A stretch of DNA of 64,000 nucleotides from Rubrivivax sp. (GCA_030653385.1 JAURZM010000025.1:62001-126000), one strand, 5' to 3'; counted from the stretch's first letter, positions 33,301-41,399 are shown. Translations and numbers: made by a program. The notes: generated by a model not told the origin, from the sequence alone.

Positions 33301-33605
33301 GCGTGGACGTCACCCAGGCGCAGGATGGCCGTGAAGCCGTGGCCGCCGTGCAGCGCGCCGCTGCCGCCGGGCAGCCTTTCCACGCCGTGCTGATGGACGT
33401 GCAGATGCCGGTGATGAGCGGCCACGAGGCCACCCGCGCACTGCGGGCACTGCCAGCCGGCCAGGGCCTGCCGATCATCGCGCTGACGGCAGCGGCGTTG
33501 GTGACCGAACGCGACGAAGCATTGCGCGCCGGCATGGACGACTTCCTGACCAAGCCGATCGACGCCGAAAAGCTGCACACGACGTTGCTGCGGTTCCGGC
33601 AGTGA
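30375..33605 (+). CDS. Hybrid sensor histidine kinase with multiple PAS domains and receiver
   Basis: A 1076-residue membrane kinase. The N-terminus (about residues 33-200) has six hydrophobic segments. Then follow about four PAS-like domains (the last three near AALEATETRYQDLF, AVRRSEAMLAHLV and RAAILDNASIGIAVT). The HisKA domain has FLANTSHELRTPLNGM (phospho-acceptor His718). The ATPase domain has NYLSNALKFTAAGG (Asn836), DTGPGID and GGTGLGLSI. A C-terminal receiver has MVEDNVVNMLIA and AVLMDVQMPVMSG (Asp1008) and ends TKPIDAEKLH. The kinase signal is unknown. It starts at the last base of pyrF, so it is expressed at least partly from that operon. No separate partner regulator gene lies beside it. 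Confidence 0.93.
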   Translation: MNQAGTVDLDRSIPVMVQREEAPPSGPPPQLGRTFILITAVAAAAAALLLLATLADKRLVAPVALAYLLVSVAALFCWRVPASWMARAITGLFIAVVAIMGYAALRLGWGLAAPALPLVPLLVCALTTVAGWRPGVLLALVSAAVVMLVAQLQPLVAPPPGWPSVGLLLGTHLVAIALGLASGMALGRVVGLAVQSAHKREQRFRRLLSLAADVYWEVDSEYRLVAAGQHDHELRALQAHTGLGALPWELPRFICDAETQDVLMADLETRAPFRDLPFAWRNRDGSQRSYLASGEPRFDARGVFKGYWGVARDVTAVHTARAALEATETRYQDLFARIPTPLVLHRHGRVIDANPAAVTLFGHSDLSTMLGTDLLASYESTDSRERARRRVEQLHALPEGAALPVANFHLQVQDRLLAVQGTGVRVQAQGGDAVLSIYVDVTERLAAEEAVRRSEAMLAHLVATSPDIITLTDMGTGQYAMVNQAFERLMGHSVADAMGRTSLELGVWGSEAAREAFVARLRDTGSVSDMPVTFVNKRGKEVSLRVSAARFVMDRRDYMVINARDVGAAERERMERAAILDNASIGIAVTRGRHFVLTNRHFEQMYRWPIGGLVGEPGSVLWPTEQDLVEAIRMMAPPLRRGEPVEIECTMRRRDGTLFIARVHARAVDPEQPEKSDLVWIVEDVTERRQFEQALARARDDAEAANRAKSAFLANTSHELRTPLNGMLGLARMAAAPDVDEALRRRYLDQIADGAQALAGIISDILDLSKIEAGKLQLETTSFDLAELLRSLEHTYQTLASARGLSLRFEVDENLKQPVSGDPLRVRQIVTNYLSNALKFTAAGGVRVRADRLPGGAVRVEVIDTGPGIDAAAQTQLFKPFTQADQSTTRRFGGTGLGLSICRELAMLMGGDVGVDSQIGHGSCFWALLPLQPSGQALPPLPARASGRDLMGMRVLMVEDNVVNMLIAVAMLESWGVDVTQAQDGREAVAAVQRAAAAGQPFHAVLMDVQMPVMSGHEATRALRALPAGQGLPIIALTAAALVTERDEALRAGMDDFLTKPIDAEKLHTTLLRFRQ

Positions 33606-33619
33606 GCCGGGGGGCTGGC

Positions 33620-34741
33620 CTACAAGCTTGAAATGGGCACCGGCTTGCCGGTCAGGTAACCCTGGATCAGCTGGAAGCCCATGTCGCGGCAGACCACCGC
33701 TTCGGCTTCCAGCTCTACGCCCTCCGCCAGGGGCACCGAGCCCAGGTCGAGCACGAGCTTGACGAGGTCGCGCACGGTTTTCTGCTTGCTGGCCGACGCT
33801 TCGTGCAGGCCGCGGATCAGGCCCATGTCGAACTTGACGAAGTGCGGCGGCACCTCGCCCAGCTCGTTCAGGCGTGACTGCCCGGCGCCAAAGTCGTCGT
33901 ACGCAAAGCTCACGCCCAAGGCCGTGAGGCGCGCCGCGAGCTCGCGCATGCGCTCGATCTCCATCACCGCGGTTTCGTGCACCTCGATCACGATGTCGGG
34001 TGCCTGCGGCAGCAAGCGCAGCGCCTGCAGCTCGTCGAAAAAGGCCTCGGTGAAGGTCTCCAGCGGATGTGTGTTGACGAAGACCTTGACGCCACCGAGC
34101 TTGGGCGCGATCTGCGCAATGCCGTGGCGGCGGAAGGCGCCGCTGAGCTCGGCCTCGAGCTTGAGCAAGCGCGCCAGGTCGAACAGGCGGCCCGGCGGCT
34201 CGCGCAGCTGCGGGTGTTCGCAGCGGCCGAGCAGCTCGTAGGCAAAGAGTGTGCCGGTGGTGGCGTGCACGATGGGCTGCGCCGCCGCCGACAGGCCTTG
34301 GCCGGCGAGCAGTTCGCGAAACTCGCGTTCGTGCGGCACGAACTTTTCGGTGAGCGCGCTGCCCTTGGGCACGATCATCGTCTGCTCGCCTTCGTTGGCG
34401 GTCACCCGGGCGGCCATGCGCGTGGCGGTTTCGATGCCCAGGCGGTACTCGGCATTGCCGAAGTGGATGATGTCGTTTTCGGCCACCAGCCGCGAGCCGC
34501 GGATGCGGTCGCGGTTGACGAAGGTGCCGTTGGTGCTGTCCAGGTCGGCCAGGCGCAGTTGGCCAGCGTTGTCGGCCTGGAATTCGGCGTGGGCACGGGA
34601 CAGGCCACGGGCATCAACGGTCAGGTCGTTGCCGGCCTCGCGGCCCACGCGGAAGGGCAGCTTGTGGATGGCGTGTGTCAGCCGCGAGCCGTCGGTGGCC
34701 AAACTTTCCAGGAACCAGGCTTTGTCCACGAGACGTTCCAC
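33620..34741 (-). CDS. FHA-EAL domain protein, putative c-di-GMP phosphodiesterase
   Basis: A 373-residue protein. The N-terminal FHA domain (about residues 25-100) shows FRVGREAGNDLTVDARGLSRAHAEF and LADLDSTNGTFVNRDRI with the Arg, Ser-His and Asn phosphothreonine-binding residues. The C-terminal EAL domain shows AYELLGRCEHP (EAL-like ELLGR), VFVNTHP, VIEVHETAV, YDDFGAGQSRLNEL, VKFDMGLIRGL and VPLAEGVE, so most metal and catalytic residues are kept. It would couple Thr-phosphorylation to c-di-GMP turnover. GTG at 34741 is the preferred start (VERLVDKAWFLESL). The gene is convergent with the hybrid kinase, 14 bases apart. Confidence 0.87.
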   Translation of the reverse strand: MERLVDKAWFLESLATDGSRLTHAIHKLPFRVGREAGNDLTVDARGLSRAHAEFQADNAGQLRLADLDSTNGTFVNRDRIRGSRLVAENDIIHFGNAEYRLGIETATRMAARVTANEGEQTMIVPKGSALTEKFVPHEREFRELLAGQGLSAAAQPIVHATTGTLFAYELLGRCEHPQLREPPGRLFDLARLLKLEAELSGAFRRHGIAQIAPKLGGVKVFVNTHPLETFTEAFFDELQALRLLPQAPDIVIEVHETAVMEIERMRELAARLTALGVSFAYDDFGAGQSRLNELGEVPPHFVKFDMGLIRGLHEASASKQKTVRDLVKLVLDLGSVPLAEGVELEAEAVVCRDMGFQLIQGYLTGKPVPISSL

Positions 34742-34869
34742 CGCTGCTCTTGCCCAGGCCCGCCCGGGCCGGGATCGGACGCCAATGTAATGCGAATCTG
34801 TTGCCAGGTGTGTCGGCCGAAGGCCCTCTGGCGGCCTACCCGAATCCGGCATGGCGCAGAATTCCCGCC

Positions 34870-35190
34870 ATGAGCATCCAAGTGAATCACCAACCGAGCC
34901 AGCAGCATTTCGAAGCCGCGCTGAGCCGTGAAGACGGCAGCCCGACACCCCGCGACGAGATTGCCGTGTGCTGTTACCGCCGCCAGGCCGAGCTGCTGGT
35001 GCTGCACCACACCGAAGTGCCACCCGCGCTGCAGGGCAAAGGCGTGGCCGGCGTGTTGGTGCAGGCGACGCTGGACTGGGCGCGTGAACAGCAACTGCGT
35101 GTGCGCCCCACCTGCAGCTACGTCGCCGGTTACATGCGCCGCCACCCCCAGACACACGACCTGCTGGAAAGCCCGGACAGCTTGAAGTGA
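34870..35190 (+). CDS. GNAT-like acetyltransferase (YjdJ type)
   Basis: A 106-residue protein of the short GNAT family (GNAT_acetyltr_2 type). It has FEAALSREDG, EIAVCCYRRQAELLVLHHTEVPPALQGKGVA with the acetyl-CoA loop (Q-G-K-G-V-A), a VLVQATLDWAREQQLRVRPTCSYV helix-strand and an ending motif YMRRHPQTHDLL. Family members transfer acetyl groups to unknown small acceptors. Start at 34870 is chosen because upstream residues lack homology. The stop overlaps the next GTG by 4 bases. The 128-base gap to the divergent FHA-EAL gene holds no obvious motif. Confidence 0.85.
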   Translation: MSIQVNHQPSQQHFEAALSREDGSPTPRDEIAVCCYRRQAELLVLHHTEVPPALQGKGVAGVLVQATLDWAREQQLRVRPTCSYVAGYMRRHPQTHDLLESPDSLK

Positions 35191-35780
35191 AGGGCACGCC
35201 GGCCACCGCCACCGAGGTGCTGGACTTCTGGTTCGGCCAGCCGCCGGCCCGGGCGCCACGCGGCGAGTGGTTCCGCAAGGACGCCGGCTTCGATGCGCAG
35301 ATCCAGGCCCGGTTTGGCGCCACCCTGCAAGCCGCGCTGGCCGGGCAGCTGCAAGGCTGGACCGCATCGAACGAAGGCACGCTGGCGCTGATCGTGGTGC
35401 TGGACCAGTTCACCCGCAACATCAGTCGCAACCCCGGCCGCGACACCGCCGCGGCTTTTGCCGGCGACGCGCAGGTTCTGGCGCTGGCACAGGCCCTGGT
35501 GGCCAGCGGCGGCGACCGGGCTTTGCCGCCGCTGCAGCGCTGGTTTGCCTACCTGCCCTTCGAACACGCCGAGGACATGGCGGCGCAGCGGCAGTCGATG
35601 CAGCTTTTCACTGCCTTGGCCGCCGAGCACCCGGCGCTGGCCGACGCCACGCACTGGGCGCAGAAACATGCCGACGTGGTGGCCCGGTTCGGGCGTTATC
35701 CGCATCGCAACGCCGCGCTGGGGCGGGTGTCGACCGCCGAAGAAGAGGCCTTCCTGCGCGAGCCTGGCTCGAGCTTCTGA
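35187..35780 (+). CDS. DUF924 family protein
   Basis: A 197-residue soluble, helical protein with GTG start. It shows EVLDFWFGQPPARAP, EWFRKDAGFDAQIQARFG, LALIVVLDQFTRNISRNPGRD, WFAYLPFEHAEDMAAQRQSM and FGRYPHRNAALGRVSTAEE, all diagnostic of DUF924 (YkuD-unrelated, TPR-like fold). Function is unknown. It forms a two-gene unit with the GNAT gene and ends 9 bases from the convergent LD-carboxypeptidase gene. Confidence 0.9.
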   Translation: MKGTPATATEVLDFWFGQPPARAPRGEWFRKDAGFDAQIQARFGATLQAALAGQLQGWTASNEGTLALIVVLDQFTRNISRNPGRDTAAAFAGDAQVLALAQALVASGGDRALPPLQRWFAYLPFEHAEDMAAQRQSMQLFTALAAEHPALADATHWAQKHADVVARFGRYPHRNAALGRVSTAEEEAFLREPGSSF

Positions 35781-35789
35781 GACCAGGCG

Positions 35790-36845
35790 TCACTGCAGCA
35801 CCGCGGGCTGAAGAAAACGCACCGTGCCCAGGTCGGCGTCCATCTCCACGTCCAGCCCCACCGGCAGCGTGAACTTGCGCCGGATGTGGCCAAACAGCGC
35901 ACCGCTGTAGACGGGGATGTTCAGCGGCTTGAAGTAGTCGTCGAACACCTCGTCCAGCGTCAGCGTGCCGTAGTGGCCGTCACCCGGCTCGCAGCGTGTG
36001 AAGGCGCCCAGCACAACCCCGTTCAGTCGCTGCAGCACGCCGCTGATCTTCAGCGTGCTGAGCATGCGGTCGACGCGGTAGATGAATTCATTGGTGTCTT
36101 CCAGGAACAGGATGGCGCCGTCGAAGGCCGGCCAGTAGGGCGAACCGGCCATGCTGGTCAGCACCGCCAGGTTGCCGCCCAGCAGCGGGCCACGTGCCTT
36201 GCCGCCACGCAGCGTGTGGACGCGGCCGGTGCGCGGCACGATGTGCTCGTCGCGGTCCTTCGGGTTCGCCAGCGTCAGGGCCAAGGCATCGACCACCGCA
36301 CCGCGCCAGTGTTCGGTGCTGAAGCTGTTCCATTCGGTCGCTGCCAGCGGGCAATGGAAGGTGACCAGGCCGGTGCGCGCAAACACGGCGTTGACCAGCG
36401 CCGTGGTGTCGGAAAAACCGCCCAGGAACTTGGGCGTCCGGCGGATGGCGTCGTAGTCCAGCAGCGGCAGGATGCGGTTGCCGCCCGAGCCGCCGGTCAT
36501 GGCCAGCAGGCCGTGCACCGTGGGGTCGGCGAACATCGCATTCACGTCGGACGCACGCTGTGCATCGGTGCCGGCAAAGTGGCCATAACGTGCGCGCAGG
36601 TGGGGGGCTTCGCGCACCTGGAAACCCAGCGCCTGCAAGGTCTCGATGGCCAGCGTGTAGGGCGCTCGTTCGTAGACCGCGCCCGATGGGTTGATGAGCG
36701 CCAGCGTGTCACCCGGCCGCAGCCGGCGCGGGCGCACCAGCGGCAGGCGCGGCGCCGCGCCTGCCTGTGCGTGCGCACCGGGGCTTGCCGTGAATGCAGC
36801 CGCCGTGGCACCGGAGGCGATGAACTGTCGTCGGTTCGTTTGCAT
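35790..36845 (-). CDS. LD-carboxypeptidase (S66 family), Tat-exported
   Basis: A 351-residue serine carboxypeptidase that trims D-Ala from murein tetrapeptides. A twin-arginine signal (TNRRQFIASGATAAAF, ending AHAQA) precedes the S66 domain. That domain has LRPGDTLALINPSGAV, MTGGSGGNRILPLLDYDAIR, and FLGGFSDTTALVNAVF with the nucleophilic Ser, then GPLLGGNLAVL with a catalytic-triad segment and SGALFGH. The best-known LdcA enzymes are cytoplasmic, so an exported form is notable. The ATG at 36845 is chosen because it begins the Tat signal. The dipeptidase gene is 35 bases upstream, so the two probably work together on peptidoglycan peptides. Confidence 0.9.
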   Translation of the reverse strand: MQTNRRQFIASGATAAAFTASPGAHAQAGAAPRLPLVRPRRLRPGDTLALINPSGAVYERAPYTLAIETLQALGFQVREAPHLRARYGHFAGTDAQRASDVNAMFADPTVHGLLAMTGGSGGNRILPLLDYDAIRRTPKFLGGFSDTTALVNAVFARTGLVTFHCPLAATEWNSFSTEHWRGAVVDALALTLANPKDRDEHIVPRTGRVHTLRGGKARGPLLGGNLAVLTSMAGSPYWPAFDGAILFLEDTNEFIYRVDRMLSTLKISGVLQRLNGVVLGAFTRCEPGDGHYGTLTLDEVFDDYFKPLNIPVYSGALFGHIRRKFTLPVGLDVEMDADLGTVRFLQPAVLQ

Positions 36846-36880
36846 CACCACCTTCGGTGCCCCGTGTTTGTCGTTGACTG

Positions 36881-37489
36881 TCAGTAGACGCGCGGCAGCT
36901 CGCGCCGTACGCGACTGCGGTCGCCGTGGTCGAAGTGCCACCACTCGTTGGGAATGCCGCTGAAGCCGCCGTGCTGCATGGCCTGCAGCAGGCAATTGCG
37001 CAGCGTCACGTGGGCCGGCTGCAAGACGCCGCTGGCCAGGTGCTTTTCGTGCAGCGAAGGGTGAGAACGCTCGCTCATCTCGTCGAAGCCGCTGCCCATG
37101 TCGGCTTCGCGGCCGTCGGGCAGGAGCAGTGTCACGTCCACCGCCATGCCATAGCTGTGGATGCTGCCGCGCTCGGGGTTGGCGAAGTATTCCTGGCTGG
37201 GTGTGCCGGCCACGTCGACCCAGATCGCTTCCTGCACCCGCTGCGGGCGCAGCGCGTCCAGCACCAGCAGGCGCCAGCCGGGCCGCTGCTGCTGCAGCCA
37301 CGCAGCGGCGGCTTCCAGGCCGTCGGCGGCTTCCTTGCGCAGCCAGGCGCAGTCCAGGCGGCCGTACAGGCTGCGGCCGGCGAAGTTGTTGTTGCCCACG
37401 TAACGCAGGTCGACCGCGATCGGGGCTTCACCGGCCAGCGTGTGCAGGTGACGGAAGCTGGCGCTGGCACTGATGTCTTCGACGCGCAT
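36881..37489 (-). CDS. D-Ala-D-Ala dipeptidase (VanX/DdpX-like)
   Basis: A 202-residue zinc dipeptidase of the M15D family. It has YVGNNNFAGRSLYGR, LVLDALRPQRVQEAIW with the conserved Arg, SIHSYGMAVDVTL carrying the first metal His and Asp, MGSGFDEMSERSHP and NEWWHFDHGD carrying the catalytic Glu and third metal His. Start MRVEDISASASF at 37489 gives exactly the usual family length; in-frame ATGs at 37549-37552 lack a ribosome-binding site. No signal peptide is seen in this form. Role: peptidoglycan peptide salvage rather than vancomycin resistance, since no vanH/vanA genes are nearby. Confidence 0.88.
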   Translation of the reverse strand: MRVEDISASASFRHLHTLAGEAPIAVDLRYVGNNNFAGRSLYGRLDCAWLRKEAADGLEAAAAWLQQQRPGWRLLVLDALRPQRVQEAIWVDVAGTPSQEYFANPERGSIHSYGMAVDVTLLLPDGREADMGSGFDEMSERSHPSLHEKHLASGVLQPAHVTLRNCLLQAMQHGGFSGIPNEWWHFDHGDRSRVRRELPRVY

Positions 37490-37694
37490 CACGGGCGAAT
37501 CACCTTGGGCTGGAGTCGTGAGCGCGAGGTGCGCCCGGTTGAAAAGCATCATAGCCGTGGGGGTCGACAGGCTTGGCTTCGGTAAATAGTCCAACAAGCG
37601 CTGCTCGCAGATTCACCGCCCGGCGCGGCCTGACGTGCCGACACTGGACGTGCTGACCGACACCCGGGCAGCAGCCAGACAGAAGGGGAAGTAC

Positions 37695-38432
37695 ATGTTC
37701 GAGACCCTCATCGCACGCCAGACGGCGCAGCCGGCGGATGTTCAAGCAACCGCAGGCACATCGCGCCACCCGGCGCACTACACCGGTCCCGAGCGGCGCG
37801 CTGCCGCCCTGGGCGCCTGCCTGCACAGCATGCTGGACGAAATCGACTACGGCATGCTGCTGGTCAGCGCCGACGCGCAGGTGCTGCACCTGAACCACGC
37901 CGCGCGACTGGAACTGGACGGCGAACACCCGTTGCAGATGCTGGGCCGTGCGTTGCGCGCCCAGCGCCCGCAGGACGTGGCGCCGCTGTACGACGCGCTG
38001 GCCGCCGCGCAGCGTGGCCTGCGGCGGCTGTTGATGCTGGGCAGTGGCGAGCAGCGCCTGTGTGTGTCGGTGGTGCCCTTGCCCGGCATGCTGTCGGGGG
38101 GCAACGGCTTGCGCCAGGACGACGCCGAAGCGCTGGTGCTGCTGGTGCTGGGCAAACGTCAGGTGTGCGCCCAACTGTCGGTGCAAGGTTTTGCGCGCAG
38201 CCTGCACCTGACCCCGGCCGAGACCCGCGTGCTGGAACAGCTCTGTGCCGGTGTGCGGCCCACGCACATCGCACAGACCCAGCAGGTGGCGGTGTCGACC
38301 GTGCGCACACAGATCGGCAGCATCCGGTCCAAGACCGGGGCTTCCAGCATCAGTGCGCTGGTGCGCCAGGTAGCCGTGTTGCCGCCGCTGGTGGGCGCCC
38401 TGCGCGGCGGCGCGGCGCTGGCCTGTCGCTAA
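37695..38432 (+). CDS. LuxR-type transcriptional regulator with PAS-like domain
   Basis: A 245-residue regulator. A PAS-like domain (LDEIDYGMLLVSADAQVLHLNHAAR) occupies residues about 40-150. The C-terminal LuxR/FixJ HTH is LHLTPAETRVLEQLCAGVRP, then QVAVSTVRTQIGSIRSKTGA. GGGGAA lies 5-10 bases before the ATG at 37695. The 205-base gap to the divergent VanX-like gene should carry its promoter, but I see no clear element. A Crp-type gene follows after 44 bases, so the two may be co-transcribed. Confidence 0.85.
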   Translation: MFETLIARQTAQPADVQATAGTSRHPAHYTGPERRAAALGACLHSMLDEIDYGMLLVSADAQVLHLNHAARLELDGEHPLQMLGRALRAQRPQDVAPLYDALAAAQRGLRRLLMLGSGEQRLCVSVVPLPGMLSGGNGLRQDDAEALVLLVLGKRQVCAQLSVQGFARSLHLTPAETRVLEQLCAGVRPTHIAQTQQVAVSTVRTQIGSIRSKTGASSISALVRQVAVLPPLVGALRGGAALACR

Positions 38433-38476
38433 CATCGTGTGTCCTTGGGCTCTGGTGCACAAGGCGCCAGGAGCCC

Positions 38477-39124
38477 ATGGCCCAAGACCGTCAAAGCGAC
38501 CCTTTCGAGCAGGCCCCGATGTCCGATTCGCTGCGGGCACTGGCCAGGCGCGGTGTCACGATGCGCCTGCGCAAGGGTGTGCAGATCATCACCGAGGGTG
38601 ACCGCGGCGACACGCTCTACATCGTGCTCACCGGTGGCCTGCGCGCCTACAGCGTGGGCGACGACGGCAGCGAGATCACCTACGCCAGCTACGGCCCCGG
38701 TGAATTCGTGGGCGAGATGGGCCTGGACGGCGGGCTGCGCTCGGCGCATGTCGAAACCACGGCCGCCAGCCTGCTGGTGCTGGTCACGCGGGTGACGCTG
38801 GAACAGCACCTGAAAGAACACCCGGCCTTTGCCTTCGAACTGCTGTCGCGGGTCATCCGCAGCGCCCGCACCGCCACACGCGGCCTGCGCCAGATTGCGC
38901 TGAGCGACGTCTACGGCCGGCTCAAGCAACTGCTGGAAGACCAGGCGCGTGGCCCTTTGCCCTTTGTGTGGGAACCGGCGCCTTCGCACAAGGAAATCGG
39001 CCAGCTGCTGGGCTGCACCAGCGCGATGGTGACCATCGTGCTGGGCGACATGCGCAAGGGCGGTTATGTCGACGTGGGGCGGCGGCGCATCGTGCTGCTG
39101 CGGGCGCTGCCGCTGAAGTGGTGA
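38477..39124 (+). CDS. Crp/Fnr family transcriptional regulator
   Basis: A 215-residue regulator. The N-terminal cNMP-binding-fold domain shows GVQIITEGDRGDTLYIVLTG, YGPGEFVGEMGLDGG and RSAHVETTAASLLVLV. The C-terminal winged HTH shows YGRLKQLLEDQ, SHKEIGQLLGCTSAMVTIVLGDMRKGGYVDV. The ligand is uncertain: the phosphate-binding cassette GEMGLDGGLRSAHVE lacks the Arg-Ser/Thr-Ala pattern of strong cAMP binders but is close. There are no N-terminal Fe-S cysteines, so it is not a classic Fnr. ATG at 38477 follows CAGGAG. Confidence 0.9.
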   Translation: MAQDRQSDPFEQAPMSDSLRALARRGVTMRLRKGVQIITEGDRGDTLYIVLTGGLRAYSVGDDGSEITYASYGPGEFVGEMGLDGGLRSAHVETTAASLLVLVTRVTLEQHLKEHPAFAFELLSRVIRSARTATRGLRQIALSDVYGRLKQLLEDQARGPLPFVWEPAPSHKEIGQLLGCTSAMVTIVLGDMRKGGYVDVGRRRIVLLRALPLKW

Positions 39125-39148
39125 AGCCGCTGTGGCGGCTTCGTCCGT

Positions 39149-40099
39149 TCAGGCCGGCGGCGGCCCATAGGTCTGGCCAGGCTTCGCGGCGCGGGCGTAC
39201 AGCGGCTGCACCTTGGGCAGCTTGGCCTGGATGTCCTTGATGCGCGTGGCGCCGGCCGGGTGGGTGCTCAGGAACTCGGCCGGTGAACGTCTGTTCGAAG
39301 CCTGTGTCTGGCCGCCCGGGCCACCGGCCGTGGCGCCCATCATCTTCTGCCACAGCGTGACACCGGCGGCGGGGTTGTAGCCAGCACGGGCCGCCAAGTC
39401 CATGCCGACCAGGTCGGCCTCGGTTTCGTCGTCGCGGCTGAAGCTCAGCTCCAGCAGGTTGACGCTGGCGCTGAGTGCACCGCGCGCCAGGCCACCCAGG
39501 CCGAACACCTCGGCCAGCAGGCCGGCGCCGGTGCGCGTGGCGGTGGACTTGGCCAAACGTTCGCGAGCGTGTTCGCGCAGCGCGTGGGCCACCTCGTGGC
39601 CCATGATGGAGGCCACCTCGTCGTCGCTGAGCTGCAGCTGGCGCAAGATGCCCATGTAGAAGGCGATCTTGCCGCCGGGCATGCAAAAGGCGTTCAGGGT
39701 GGGCTGGTTGAGCAGGTTGACTTCCCAGGCCCACTTCGTCGCGCGGCTGTTCCACGGCGGTGCGTGCGGCACGATGCGCTGGGCGATGGCCCGCAGGCGT
39801 TGCACCTGGCGGTCTTGCGGGCCCAGCAACAGCCGCTGTTGAGAAGCCGCATGCATCATGCCCTGGTACTGCTGCGCGGCCTGGCCTTCCAGCCAGTCGG
39901 CCGGCACCAGCCGCGCCAGGCGCGAGTTTTTGCCCACGTCGTCGCGCACACCTGCCGGCGGGGCTTGCTGCGACAGCGCCGCGTGTGGCCATGCGGCCGC
40001 CACTGCGCCCCCGGCCAGCAAGGCGGTGAAGCGGCGGCGGGTGCGCAAATGGCACAGGACACAGCCTGTGTGCGGGGTGGCGACAGCGTGGGTGTTCAT
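39149..40099 (-). CDS. M48 family metalloprotease (exported)
   Basis: A 316-residue protease. A signal-like N-terminus with RRRFTALLAGGAVAAAWPHAAL precedes the M48 domain. The zinc site is MGHEVAHALREHA (His168, Glu169, His172), with a third ligand in DDETEADLVG (Glu225). LNAFCMPGGKIAFYMGIL is the conserved substrate-edge segment. FLSTHPAGATRIKDIQAKLP is the family tail motif. Close relatives (LoiP/BepA-like) act in the periplasm on misfolded envelope proteins. A 7-bp hairpin (39124-39141) separates it from the convergent Crp gene. Confidence 0.9.
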   Translation of the reverse strand: MNTHAVATPHTGCVLCHLRTRRRFTALLAGGAVAAAWPHAALSQQAPPAGVRDDVGKNSRLARLVPADWLEGQAAQQYQGMMHAASQQRLLLGPQDRQVQRLRAIAQRIVPHAPPWNSRATKWAWEVNLLNQPTLNAFCMPGGKIAFYMGILRQLQLSDDEVASIMGHEVAHALREHARERLAKSTATRTGAGLLAEVFGLGGLARGALSASVNLLELSFSRDDETEADLVGMDLAARAGYNPAAGVTLWQKMMGATAGGPGGQTQASNRRSPAEFLSTHPAGATRIKDIQAKLPKVQPLYARAAKPGQTYGPPPA

Positions 40100-40161
40100 C
40101 TGCGGCGGATTCTAGGCAGCGGTTGTTCCGGCCCCACCCCCGGTGTGGCGGGCGGCGGTGC

Positions 40162-41352
40162 TCAGCGTATGCCGATGCGCCGGTCCACCACCGCCCGCAG
40201 TTCCAGGGCCGACCGCACGTCCAGCGCCTGGTAGACCTTGCGCACATGGTCAACCACGGTGGCCGGCGCCACGCCCAGGCGCTGGCCGATCTGCGTGTGG
40301 GTGTGACCCGCACACAGCTCGCGGCACACCGCCATCTGGCCGGCGGTGATGGGCAGGGCCCGCAGCGCACGTTCCAGCGCCACGCGGTGAGGCTCCAGCC
40401 TGTGCAAGGTGACCTGGGCCAGCGGCGCATCCGCGGCGTTCAGCGGTCGCAGCAGGCAGCCGCTGGCCACGAACTGGCCGGCCGCCGTTTCGTGGGTGAT
40501 GGACGGCGGCGGCGCCAGCGCTGGGCTCGCGCGGTAACCCGGCTGCCAGTCGTGCGGGCCGCTGCCCGGGCTGCGTGCCAGCTCGCGCAGCCGCGCCAGC
40601 ACCATCGGCACCAGGCGGCCCGCCATCAGGTCCAGCGGCCGCGACAAGGTTTCGCGCGAGGCACCCCCGTCGGCCATCAGCAGCAGCCGGTGCGCACCCG
40701 GGCTGGTGTGGCAGATCTGGCCTTGCAGCGTCAGCAGCAGGGTCTCGGGTGGCTCGGGGCTGGGCACGTGGCGGTCGTCGGCCACTGCCGGGCCGCTGGC
40801 CTGCATGGCGGCGGCAAAGGGCGGCAGCATGGCGGCCAGGTGGCGTTCGTCGTCGCGGCTGAAACGCGCGTCGCCCGGCGCGCGGTACAGCACCAGCGAA
40901 CCGATGAGCCGCCCGCGATGGCCACGCACCACGGCCTCGAGCCGGGTGTGAAAGCCCTGCGGCCGCCAGATCTCGTTGTAGAGCGCCGAGCGGAAAAACC
41001 CCTCGTGCGCGAGCTCGGCCGCGCCACGCACACCATGGGGCTGCCGCTGCAAGGTGTCGAAGGCTGGCATGGCCTCGGCCTCGCGGCGGTTGTGGAATTC
41101 ATCGAAGTAGAGCTGTGCGATGCGGCTGTCGATGGGCCCTTCGATGAAGTAGCGCACCAGGCGGCCATGTTCGTCGGTCCAGTCGAAGAGGTTGCGGTGG
41201 CTGGGCACCACCTGGTGCAGCGCTTCCAGCACGGCGGGTACCAGCACTTCGGCGTGCAGCTTCAGTTCACACAGGGCGCGCAGTGCGGCGATCGATCGTT
41301 TGGGGTTCATCGGCGGCGCAGTGTGCTCAGGCGGCGGCTTTGGTTCATCCAC
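40162..41352 (-). CDS. LuxR-type transcriptional regulator
   Basis: A 396-residue protein. The first 300 residues form an unannotated sensor region, including ELKLHAEVLVPAVLEALHQVVPS and a PAS-like part around QICHTSPGAHRLLLMADGG. The C-terminal LuxR HTH is LPITAGQMAVCRELCAGHTH, QRLGVAPATVVDHVRKVYQ. An internal start at 41310 (MNPKRSIAALRAL) is equally possible. It diverges from the methyltransferase-desaturase pair, with a 16-bp perfect palindrome in between, suggesting it controls them. Confidence 0.82.
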   Translation of the reverse strand: MDEPKPPPEHTAPPMNPKRSIAALRALCELKLHAEVLVPAVLEALHQVVPSHRNLFDWTDEHGRLVRYFIEGPIDSRIAQLYFDEFHNRREAEAMPAFDTLQRQPHGVRGAAELAHEGFFRSALYNEIWRPQGFHTRLEAVVRGHRGRLIGSLVLYRAPGDARFSRDDERHLAAMLPPFAAAMQASGPAVADDRHVPSPEPPETLLLTLQGQICHTSPGAHRLLLMADGGASRETLSRPLDLMAGRLVPMVLARLRELARSPGSGPHDWQPGYRASPALAPPPSITHETAAGQFVASGCLLRPLNAADAPLAQVTLHRLEPHRVALERALRALPITAGQMAVCRELCAGHTHTQIGQRLGVAPATVVDHVRKVYQALDVRSALELRAVVDRRIGIR

Positions 41353-41399
41353 CGCTGGGGTGATGGACCGGGCTTCGGCGACGCCTGGCCGGGGGATCG

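Noticed and set aside
30366..33578. A 1070-codon open frame opposite the large hybrid kinase
   Set aside because: Composition (His, Gln, Gly runs) follows codon bias of the kinase on the other strand; no ribosome-binding site and no domain.
39124..39141. AAGCCGC-TGTG-GCGGCTT hairpin between convergent Crp and M48 genes as a terminator
   Set aside because: A 7-bp stem in a convergent gap is suggestive, but no T-run follows on either strand, so I did not list it as a terminator.
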